A DNA stretch of 64,000 nt from Chitinophagaceae bacterium (GTDB lineage: Bacteria; Bacteroidota; Bacteroidia; Chitinophagales; Chitinophagaceae). The DNA lies in assembly GCA_019638595.1 (NCBI GenBank), contig JAHBTJ010000017.1:62001-126000 (forward strand). The letters run 5' to 3'. Below the pieces are notes generated by a model. That model was not told the origin of the DNA and searched no databases. It saw only the letters and a program-made list of their open reading frames with translations. The first letter of the stretch is position 1. Each line of letters begins with the position of its first letter. Shown here in pieces: positions 8,851 through 15,996 of this stretch. A program made the translations under genes and the position numbers.

Positions 8851-10203
8851 TCAGCTATTAAGGTGGCTCCAGATTATATCATATACATCCGTTGCTTTTA
8901 TCTCCTCTTTTTTTACAGGAGCATCTGTTATCAGTACCGGATGAAATGCAGGATCGGTATCTACCGCGCCATGCGATCCTTTTACAAGGGTAGCATCCAG
9001 CGGAATAACATCCATCACATACCGGAATCCGGCTTTTTTCCGTAATAATTTATAGGCCGCTCTTGCTTTAGAGGTCATGAATAATTCTACCGGGTCGTAT
9101 CCCGGCTTCTTATGAATATCCACTACCCGCGCGTAATCGGGTGCAACGGCGTCATCTAACCAAAAATAATAGGTGAACCAGCTATTGTTATCCGCCACCA
9201 GTACAATATCCCCCGAACGGCTGTGATCTATATGATAATCCTTCTGTGCTGAGCGATCCAGCACCAGGGCTACCCCCGGCAGGTTCGTTACTAATTGTTT
9301 TACCGTATTGTATACCGCCGCATCATTACAATAAATATGCGCTACCTGGTGGTCGGCAACGGCAAAAGCCCTGGAAGCGCCCGCATCCAGCAGCTCCAGC
9401 CCGCGTTCCACACGTATACCCAACAGGTCATGCTGCCTCAGTACCCTGTTAATATGAATGGGGTTTGATACGGGCGTTATGCCATACTCAGACAATAATA
9501 TAACAGACGCTTTCCGTGAAGCATAATACTGAACCAGGTCTTCAACCACTTTGTCAATTTCCCGCAGGTGGCCGCTGATCTTTGAAAGATCCGGGCCGTA
9601 TTTCTGCAGGCAGTAATCAAGATGCGGAAGGTATACCAGCGTTAAGGTAGGATCGTACTTTTTATCGGTATATACCGATGCGTCTGCGATCCATTTTGTA
9701 GAAGCAATGTCAGCGCCGGGGCCCCAGAACTTAAATAAAGGGAACTGCCCTAGTTCTTTCTGCAATTCATCTCTCAGCGAAGCAGGATGGGAATAGCAAT
9801 CCGGCATTTTGCGCCCGTCTGCAAGATAATTGGGACGGGGCGTTACCGAATAATCGGCGGTTGAATACATATTATACCACCAGCACATTTTGGAAACAGT
9901 GAAGGAAGGATCTTCCCTTTTTGCGCGTTCCCATATTTTTTCTGCCTGCACCAGCATGTTCGATTGCTTCCAGAATTTTATCTCTGCATCTGTTCTGTCG
10001 TACCAGCCATTTCCTACTATGCCATGCTCACCCGGCCATTTACCTGTTATATAAGTTGACTGCACCGAAGTAGTTACAGCCGGCAGCATGGGTGCAATAG
10101 TTTGCAGATGCCGGGAACGTACATATGCTTCCAGGAAAGGAGTATATTCTCCTATTAAAGAAGGCGATAATCCAACGATATCTATTACAACTGTCTTTTG
10201 CAT
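8851..10203 (-). CDS. eboF: EboF-like alkaline phosphatase superfamily protein (nucleotide pyrophosphatase/phosphodiesterase)
   Basis: The 450-residue protein belongs to the type I phosphodiesterase/nucleotide pyrophosphatase family. Visible features are the N-terminal metal Asp in VVIDIVGL, the nucleophile region PAVTTSVQSTYITG followed by GEHGIVGNGWYDR, the metal loop LPHLDYCLQKYGP, SEYGI and DHQVAH, and the C-terminal GSHGA. It is the last gene of the ebo cluster. In Nostoc punctiforme the ebo cluster is needed for export of a scytonemin precursor to the periplasm; the individual role of the phosphodiesterase-like member is not known. There is no signal peptide, so it is probably cytoplasmic. 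Assignment rests on family and on the conserved gene order. Confidence 0.85.
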   Translation of the reverse strand: MQKTVVIDIVGLSPSLIGEYTPFLEAYVRSRHLQTIAPMLPAVTTSVQSTYITGKWPGEHGIVGNGWYDRTDAEIKFWKQSNMLVQAEKIWERAKREDPSFTVSKMCWWYNMYSTADYSVTPRPNYLADGRKMPDCYSHPASLRDELQKELGQFPLFKFWGPGADIASTKWIADASVYTDKKYDPTLTLVYLPHLDYCLQKYGPDLSKISGHLREIDKVVEDLVQYYASRKASVILLSEYGITPVSNPIHINRVLRQHDLLGIRVERGLELLDAGASRAFAVADHQVAHIYCNDAAVYNTVKQLVTNLPGVALVLDRSAQKDYHIDHSRSGDIVLVADNNSWFTYYFWLDDAVAPDYARVVDIHKKPGYDPVELFMTSKARAAYKLLRKKAGFRYVMDVIPLDATLVKGSHGAVDTDPAFHPVLITDAPVKKEEIKATDVYDIIWSHLNS

Positions 10204-10208
10204 AATCT

Positions 10209-10246
10209 GGTTACAGGTTGCAAGTTACAAGCACAGGTTTTGGTTC
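10209..10246 (-). repeat. Short copy of the intergenic word-repeat family
   Basis: In the 43-base gap between eboE and eboF, read in the direction of transcription, the sequence runs CTTGTAACTTGCAACCTG followed by TAACC. These words match those found at 38.2-38.4 kb, 43.85-44.03 kb and 56.34-56.52 kb. It is the shortest copy recognised. Confidence 0.45.
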
Positions 10247-11455
10247 TCAAATCCCTAATTGCTCCAGCACCCATTTCATTTCCCTTATTATAGATTTGGT
10301 CTGAGGCAGGCGTATTGCTTCGGGCAACACTTCCCAGGTATATGTTTCTACTTCAAGATGCCGGGTGAAAGGGGTGGCTTTCTGTATCTGTAATACCTTT
10401 TCAATATCTTTTTGGGTGGATTGCAGCACGCCGAATTCATATATAAAAACCGGCACGTGAAAATGCGCCCGCCATTCTGTTACCGATGGCACATACGCGT
10501 CCTGCAAGGCTTCGGGCATATCTTTATAACGGATAAGATCACCTGTGTTTGTTTGGGCAACTACCTGGTGGAGATAGGTTGATTCATTGAATTGCGAAAA
10601 GGCTTCCACTACAGGTGATCTTTTTGCAGGATCAGTAGCCATATCCGCTTTCAAGGCGGCGCTGATCTGTATCTTTCCCGTTTGTATGCCTGACTCTTTT
10701 AACCGGTTTATCATCCATGCATGATCCTCGTAGCTCACCGCAAAATGACAAACATCATAACACAAACGGATATGCTCTTTAATGTGATCTTCCGCCATTT
10801 GCCCGGATATGCTGTATAGTTTACTTAAATAAGCGATCCCTTTTGGTAATAGCCAGCTCATATACCAGTCCAGGAATTCTTTTCCATCCCCCAGCAAACC
10901 ATCCGGCTCCGGCTCAATATCAATATGAATAACCTTACCGGTTGCCTGCTTTATTTGTATCAACTGGTCCGTAACCTGTAACAGGTTGCGGGTTGCGGTT
11001 TCAAAAATCCCGGGCAGTTCCCCGGTGGTATGCCAGTAGCGATAGGTAAGCGGCGAAGTGGATATGCCTCCATCCATATGCTGTGGCAATAATTCAGAAA
11101 GTAGCTGTGCCAGCCTTATGGTATACTGTGTTCTTTCAGTTGTAGTCCAGTCGGGCGCATGTACCTTATCTTTTACAATGGTACGATGAAATCCACCGTA
11201 AGGAAAACCGTTCATGGTGAACACATAACAATCATTTTCGGTTAGCCATTGCCGGAATATATCCAGGTTTGCAGGCTTCACCAGCTCACGACTGGCTGTA
11301 TCCGAAAGCCTGAGCCCAATACCAAATGGTTTTGTTGGAGACAGCTCTTTTTTAATAGCAGGTACATGTTCCTGTAGCATCAGGAAATGTTCCTCCCAGG
11401 TTTCTCCTGCATGTATATTGCTGCAATACGTAAGATGTCCCTGCGATGTAATCAT
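10247..11455 (-). CDS. eboE: EboE family metabolite traffic protein (TIM-barrel, sugar isomerase-like)
   Basis: The 402-residue protein has the typical EboE opening (HLTYCSNIHAGETWEEHF) and a xylose isomerase-like barrel with IDIEPEPDGLL, LCYDVCHFAVSYED, KIQISAALKAD and the C-terminal HLEVETYTWEVLP. Potential metal ligands E, D, H and E occur at the expected strand ends. The protein is cytoplasmic (no signal peptide). It lies 33 bases downstream of eboD and is fifth in the conserved A-F order. No defined reaction is known for EboE; a sugar- or sugar-like substrate is suggested by the fold only. Confidence 0.88.
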   Translation of the reverse strand: MITSQGHLTYCSNIHAGETWEEHFLMLQEHVPAIKKELSPTKPFGIGLRLSDTASRELVKPANLDIFRQWLTENDCYVFTMNGFPYGGFHRTIVKDKVHAPDWTTTERTQYTIRLAQLLSELLPQHMDGGISTSPLTYRYWHTTGELPGIFETATRNLLQVTDQLIQIKQATGKVIHIDIEPEPDGLLGDGKEFLDWYMSWLLPKGIAYLSKLYSISGQMAEDHIKEHIRLCYDVCHFAVSYEDHAWMINRLKESGIQTGKIQISAALKADMATDPAKRSPVVEAFSQFNESTYLHQVVAQTNTGDLIRYKDMPEALQDAYVPSVTEWRAHFHVPVFIYEFGVLQSTQKDIEKVLQIQKATPFTRHLEVETYTWEVLPEAIRLPQTKSIIREMKWVLEQLGI

Positions 11456-11488
11456 GATTGTATAGTTATACGAATCTGCTTGTTTTTT

Positions 11489-12646
11489 TTAAGTATATAG
11501 TACCAACTGTGTTTTCAGCCATGCAGAAGCCTGTATCAATAAAGCGGCATCCAGCTCATGTACTTCTTCGCCTTTTCCTATGGCCGCCAGCAGCATAATG
11601 GTAAGCCTGCCGCCCAGGTGTTCCCTGAATTCATTCAATCCCGCCAGTACAACACTTTCCTCGTTTTCTATTTCCATTAAAGGATGTGTAACCGAAAAGC
11701 CAAGCTGCTGCAACAACTGAACGACAGCAACGGCATCCGCCTCGCTCAGCCTGCCCGACACAAAAGAATACGCGCTGTCTAACGCAATACCCATTGCCAC
11801 CGCTTCGCCATGACGAATAGTAAAATGCGAAAGCTGCTCCACTTTATGCGCGCTCCAATGCCCAAAATCCAACGGACGGGATGAACCCATTTCAAAAGGA
11901 TCGCCTCCGGCAATATGCTCCAGGTGCAATTGAGCGCAACGATGGACCAGGTATCGCATCGCTGCAATATCCCTGGCCGACAGTACCGCGGCATTCAACT
12001 GCAGCCATTCAAAAAAAACGCGGTCTTTGATCAATGCCACTTTCACCGCTTCCGACATACCGGAGCGCCATTCTTCGTTGCTTAAAGTAGTAAGAAAAAA
12101 GGAGTCGTTGAATACAGCGACCGGTGGCGTAAAAGTGCCCAGGAAATTTTTTTTACCTGCATGATTGATACCGTTCTTTACACCTACACCTGAATCGTTT
12201 TGCGAAAGCACCGTAGTGGGCACGCGTATATGCCGTATACCCCTGTGCGATACAGCCGCTGCATAACCTACCAGGTCGAGTATTGCCCCGCCACCGATAG
12301 CAACGATATAAGAATGCCGGTCAATGCCGTAATGATCTACAGATTTCACCAGGCTGTTAAACAATTTTTCTGAATTTTTGGCGCTTTCGCCACCGGGAAT
12401 CACCAGCACGTCTTCAATAAGCTCAAACATGCTTTCGTTTGCAAAATAATTCCGGATCTGCTCTTTGAGATACGTGTGATTTTCGAATACGCCTCCATCA
12501 ATCACAAAAAAAATTTTACGGATCGTTTCAGTTTTACCGCTCTTCAAAAAATCAAGAAATACAGTATTGCCGGGTGCAAAAAGATGTTCTGTAAAAAAAA
12601 CCTTGTATTCAAATCTTACATTAAATGACTGCTGGAGGTAATTCAT
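11489..12646 (-). CDS. eboD: EboD, 3-dehydroquinate synthase-like sugar phosphate cyclase homologue
   Basis: The 385 residues show the 3-dehydroquinate synthase fold: the NAD loop AIGGGAILDLVGYAAA, then RVPTTVLSQNDSGVGVKNG, FLGTFTPPVAVFND, the metal region DFGHWSAHKVE and RHGEAVAMGI. Zn ligands Glu and His are present. True AroB proteins have SSVGGKTGIN where this has SGVGVKNGIN, a difference shared with EboD/cyclase paralogues, so it probably is not the housekeeping AroB. As a sugar phosphate cyclase it would convert a seven-carbon sugar phosphate to a cyclitol-like product, but the substrate in ebo pathways is unknown. It is separated by 78 bases from eboC and 33 from eboE. Confidence 0.87.
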   Translation of the reverse strand: MNYLQQSFNVRFEYKVFFTEHLFAPGNTVFLDFLKSGKTETIRKIFFVIDGGVFENHTYLKEQIRNYFANESMFELIEDVLVIPGGESAKNSEKLFNSLVKSVDHYGIDRHSYIVAIGGGAILDLVGYAAAVSHRGIRHIRVPTTVLSQNDSGVGVKNGINHAGKKNFLGTFTPPVAVFNDSFFLTTLSNEEWRSGMSEAVKVALIKDRVFFEWLQLNAAVLSARDIAAMRYLVHRCAQLHLEHIAGGDPFEMGSSRPLDFGHWSAHKVEQLSHFTIRHGEAVAMGIALDSAYSFVSGRLSEADAVAVVQLLQQLGFSVTHPLMEIENEESVVLAGLNEFREHLGGRLTIMLLAAIGKGEEVHELDAALLIQASAWLKTQLVLYT

Positions 12647-12724
12647 TTCGTATGTATCTAAAATAGTTTAGTACCGCGGATTAAAAGGGTATAAAAATAA
12701 GCTATTGCGGGCAATTATGCACAT

Positions 12725-13630
12725 TCAGGTAACGGCAAACAAGTTTGCCAGGAATAACGACAATGGCAATAAAAGCAAGATCACTATTGCCGTGTATGGC
12801 ATACCGAAAGCTGCCGCCCAGGCGGCATTCATTACTATAAGAGCGATCACCCCCGATTTAACCGCCTTCCCTATATGCGCGGCTTCCGGTTCCCGGATGG
12901 CTTTGCGCAGCGGCGGAAAAATCAGCGCTGCCAGTAATCCGGCAAATACAAGTACATATAATCCCGGGCTTTGGTTAACGAACGAAACGATTAAAATACC
13001 CGTTAATACCAGTCCGTATAAAAAGCCGGCGGCGTACAACGTGTTTTTTTTACCGCCGTGTACTTCTCCCCTGCTGATCATTGTGATGGCGGCAATATAT
13101 ACTATGGGAACAATACAGATATACCAGTACCGCTGTATAGCTGCCGGTATAATACTGATGCCCAATAATAAATTCAATCCCCTGCAAATACCCATATTCA
13201 ACGGGCCCAGCCAGGCGTGGTGCTTTCCCCATTTATCGTACAACAGCGCCCCGGCCGCAATGCCTGTCGCAATCAGGAATGATCCTGATAAAATATAATC
13301 GTGCACAAACGCAGCCGAAACAATGCCAACAGCCAACAATACCGCCCCAAACAAAGCTGCCCTGGTTTTGGTTATCAACCCGCCCGGAATAGGACGTTCG
13401 GGGCGTTCCTTTGCATCCAGCTCCGCGTCGAATACATCATTCCATACAACACCACCTCCATACAGTCCAACAGTAGAGAGGATCAATAAAATTACAGGCG
13501 CCCATGAAAACGAAGGCTGATCCACAGAAAGAAAATAACCGGAAATAGCAATACCGGCCAGGATGTCGGAAACAGCCGTAATAATATTTGCCAGCCGCAT
13601 CAGCCGGAGAAATCCCATCAGCTTTTTCAC
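12725..13630 (-). CDS. eboC: EboC, UbiA-like prenyltransferase
   Basis: A 301-residue polytopic membrane protein with about eight or nine helices. It carries the UbiA aspartate-rich motif NDVFDAELDAKERPERPIPGG in part (NDVFDAELDAKERPER), which binds Mg2+ and a prenyl diphosphate. The start is a GTG at 13630 placed in the string TAAGGATGTG, where the eboB stop codon, an AAGGA ribosome binding site and the start lie within ten bases; the ATG in that string would run straight into a stop. Only four bases separate it from eboB, so the two are translationally coupled. It probably prenylates a small aromatic or cyclitol acceptor at the inner membrane, which is inference. Confidence 0.88.
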   Translation of the reverse strand: MKKLMGFLRLMRLANIITAVSDILAGIAISGYFLSVDQPSFSWAPVILLILSTVGLYGGGVVWNDVFDAELDAKERPERPIPGGLITKTRAALFGAVLLAVGIVSAAFVHDYILSGSFLIATGIAAGALLYDKWGKHHAWLGPLNMGICRGLNLLLGISIIPAAIQRYWYICIVPIVYIAAITMISRGEVHGGKKNTLYAAGFLYGLVLTGILIVSFVNQSPGLYVLVFAGLLAALIFPPLRKAIREPEAAHIGKAVKSGVIALIVMNAAWAAAFGMPYTAIVILLLLPLSLFLANLFAVT

Positions 13631-13634
13631 ATCC

Positions 13635-14621
13635 TTATCTTATTATAATTGAGTCTTTATCCATACGGGGTTGTTGGCCGCCCCGCAAAATAGTGTTACC
13701 ACTGAATTTCTGACTTTGGTCTATTTCTTTTACCGCTATAAAATCCGCTTCGCTGATCTGCCCGCTTTGCCCAAAAGCGGTAATGGCATTTTGGTAAGTT
13801 ACCATACGGATCGCATCATCGGAGATGCCCTGCTCTTTCATAAGCGCTGCCGTTTTAGGTACAGCCAGCGGATCGCTGATACCCCAGTCGGCTGCCGAGT
13901 TCACCATAATGCGTTCTGTGCCATACTGCTTTACAATATCAACCATACGCTCATTACCCATTTTTGTAAACGGATAAATGGTAAACGCCGCCCAAAAACC
14001 ACGGTCCAGCACTTCTTTCACCGTTTCTTCATTGTTGTGATCCACTATTACCATAGCGGGATCAAGCTTATGCTCTAAAGCAATATCCATACTGCGGGTG
14101 GTACCGCGTTTTTTGTCGCGGTGAGGAGTATGTATCTGTACCGGCAGCCCGGCTTCTTTAGCCAACTCCAACTGAAGACGATAATATTTTTCTTCCGCGG
14201 CGGTCTGATCGTCAAAGCCAATTTCACCAACTCCCACCACTCCTTCTTTATAAATGAATAAAGGCAGTATCTCCATTACCTGTTCCGCCAGCGGTTCGTT
14301 ATTGGCTTCGCGTGAGTTCAGCCCTATTGTACAATAATGTTTAATGCCGAATTGAGACGACCGGAACCGCTCCCACCCTATCAGGCTGCTGTAATAATCC
14401 CGGAAGGTATCAATACCCGTACGCGGTTGTCCCAGCCAGAAAGCAGGTTCTATCAGCGCTACCACACCGGCATCGGCCATCGCTTCGTAATCATCCGTTG
14501 TACGGGAGGTCATATGCACATGCGGATCAAAAAACTGCATACCCTTTATACGGCCCAGGTATGAGGTATCCTGCGCACCAGGCTGAAGATCTTTTTCGGT
14601 AATGTTATGACTGCAACACAT
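13635..14621 (-). CDS. eboB: EboB, TatD-like metal-dependent hydrolase
   Basis: The 328-residue amidohydrolase-superfamily protein has the metal motifs DPHVHM near residue 33, GVGEIGFD, QIHTPHRDKK, VDHNNEET and NSAADWG, which fit the His/Glu/His/His/Asp ligands of the TatD family. It is cytoplasmic. Its start at 14621 overlaps the 3' end of eboA by 17 bases. In the ebo clusters this member is always a TatD-like hydrolase; natural substrate unknown. Residues 1-27 precede the barrel and look loosely conserved, so a start at the internal Met before QFFDPHVHM cannot be excluded. Confidence 0.87.
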   Translation of the reverse strand: MCCSHNITEKDLQPGAQDTSYLGRIKGMQFFDPHVHMTSRTTDDYEAMADAGVVALIEPAFWLGQPRTGIDTFRDYYSSLIGWERFRSSQFGIKHYCTIGLNSREANNEPLAEQVMEILPLFIYKEGVVGVGEIGFDDQTAAEEKYYRLQLELAKEAGLPVQIHTPHRDKKRGTTRSMDIALEHKLDPAMVIVDHNNEETVKEVLDRGFWAAFTIYPFTKMGNERMVDIVKQYGTERIMVNSAADWGISDPLAVPKTAALMKEQGISDDAIRMVTYQNAITAFGQSGQISEADFIAVKEIDQSQKFSGNTILRGGQQPRMDKDSIIIR

Positions 14622-15483
14622 GTTCTTTCATTTTTATTGCCAGCGAATCCCATGTTAACATTCCGGATCGTATGGCAGATGTAAGTTCGGGGTTTGTATC
14701 CAATAATTCCTTCGCGGGCATATAACTGCTATCGTTACAGGCTAACGCGGCGGCTTCTCTTTCTAATGCATTTCCTGATGCCGCCAGCTTTTGAATATCG
14801 GGGAAAAATTCTTCATCTGTAAATTTCCCTACACATCTCCATATTTGAGGGTTAATAGTACGATAAGCCGCCCACCGCTCATGTGCGTAATCGCGAAGTA
14901 TGCACGCTAATTCTTTATTTGCTCTTTTATCTAATCCAATAATTTTTTCAACCGGCTTTTCCGTAAAAAAAGCTTTCATTACCAACTGGTTCCAGGCCGG
15001 TTCGCTTAAATAGGCCGCAGGGTAAGGATTGTTGCACATGATCGCCTGCAATGCATCACCAATATTGCTCCGGATGCCTTCGGCACAGCGGGCTGCCCAC
15101 GCTTCAGGATAAGCGAGCAACGGTAATGCGGAATATAAAGCTACCAGCTCATTTACTTCCGCCGTCAAAAACAGGTTCTCCACTTGCCGGATGTATCTCT
15201 CTTTATCGCTGCTATCCAATTGTAGCAGAAGCCAAACCCTTGCCAAACGATCTGTTAACCAGTCGTTAACATACAGTCCCGGCGCGTATTCCGCTAAATC
15301 CCGCTGCTGCTGTTGAGTAACAGAAATATTCCGTTTACCGGTTTTACGGGGTATCATTACAAAGGCGGTATTAAAAGAAGTACTGTCTGCACGGGATTTT
15401 TCAAGCAACCACTCCATAGCATCGCCCGTTATATTTTGTCGAAGTATTTCCGATAGTACCCGGTTTGGTTGAAAATGAGGCAT
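14605..15483 (-). CDS. eboA: EboA family metabolite traffic protein
   Basis: The 292-residue all-helical protein matches the EboA pattern, with LALYSALPLLAYPE-like sequence (VALYSALPLLAYPEAW), NIGDALQAIMCNNPYPAAYL, WNQLVMKAFFTEKP and HERWAAYRTINPQIWRCVGKF. The family has no assigned catalytic activity. It is the first gene of the six-gene cluster and its final 17 bases overlap eboB. It has no signal peptide. The start ATG at 15483 gives a sensible N-terminus; a divergent gene begins 110 bases away, so the cluster promoter must lie in that gap. Confidence 0.87.
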   Translation of the reverse strand: MPHFQPNRVLSEILRQNITGDAMEWLLEKSRADSTSFNTAFVMIPRKTGKRNISVTQQQQRDLAEYAPGLYVNDWLTDRLARVWLLLQLDSSDKERYIRQVENLFLTAEVNELVALYSALPLLAYPEAWAARCAEGIRSNIGDALQAIMCNNPYPAAYLSEPAWNQLVMKAFFTEKPVEKIIGLDKRANKELACILRDYAHERWAAYRTINPQIWRCVGKFTDEEFFPDIQKLAASGNALEREAAALACNDSSYMPAKELLDTNPELTSAIRSGMLTWDSLAIKMKEHVLQS

Positions 15484-15546
15484 AAAAAATACTTTAACTT
15501 TGTATACCTAGGCTAAGTAAGTATAAATAAATTTATATTTAAACCT

Positions 15547-15554
15547 CAAATTTA
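15547..15554 (-). promoter_or_regulatory. Candidate -7 element for the ebo cluster
   Basis: Read leftward, TAAATTTG matches TAnnTTTG exactly and lies 64 bases before the eboA ATG. No well-spaced -33 TTTG is seen (one occurs only 14 bases upstream), so the call is tentative. Confidence 0.35.
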
Positions 15555-15593
15555 GCGATTACATCTTTCAAACGTACATTGAATTTATTTGCT

Positions 15594-15977
15594 ATGCTCC
15601 TTACTATTCTCAACATCGTTTTTTGCATTGCTTTTGTTTGGTTTGCCTGGTTCAACCTTAACGATAACGATGCCTGGCTTTGGGTAAGCATTTATATGAT
15701 AGCTGCTGTTTTGTGCGGTTTGGCCGCTTTTAAGTATTACTTTCCGATGATATATATCCCCGTTCTCATTTTTTATTTTCTATATGCGCTACGGTTGTTT
15801 TTTGTAAAAGACGGTGTGCTGGACTGGCTCACCAAATACAAACGGGCTCATATCGCGCAAACAATGCAGGCTACCAAGCCTTATATTGAACAAACACGTG
15901 AATTTTTCGGGCTGCTTATCATCAGCGGAGCGCTGATCATGAACTATTTTGTAGCAAAATTACCGGAAAGTATGTAA
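15594..15977 (+). CDS. TMEM220 family transmembrane protein
   Basis: About 127 residues from the ATG at 15594 (an in-frame TTG at 15579 is less likely). Three or four hydrophobic helices are visible: LLTILNIVFCIAFVWFAWF, WLWVSIYMIAAVLCGLAAF, MIYIPVLIFYFLYALRLFF and a C-terminal FGLLIISGALIMNYF. The motif WFNLNDNDAWLWVSIYMIAA and the terminal REFFGL are typical of the transmembrane family 220. Function is unknown. It is divergent from the ebo cluster and convergent with the CHAT gene, from which only 13 bases separate it. Confidence 0.8.
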   Translation: MLLTILNIVFCIAFVWFAWFNLNDNDAWLWVSIYMIAAVLCGLAAFKYYFPMIYIPVLIFYFLYALRLFFVKDGVLDWLTKYKRAHIAQTMQATKPYIEQTREFFGLLIISGALIMNYFVAKLPESM

Positions 15978-15996
15978 AATGCTTTCCGGTTTAATT
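15962..15996. terminator. Bidirectional intrinsic terminator
   Basis: ACCGGAAAG at 15962-15970 pairs with CTTTCCGGT at 15982-15990 across an 11-base loop that contains the TMEM220 stop codon. It is followed by TTAATTT on the plus strand and by AATTTTG on the minus strand, so it can serve both convergent genes. Confidence 0.65.

Noticed and set aside
11489-12646. Annotation of the cyclase-like gene as housekeeping aroB
   Set aside because: Motif SGVGVKNGIN differs from AroB SSVGGKTGIN and the gene lies inside the conserved ebo order.
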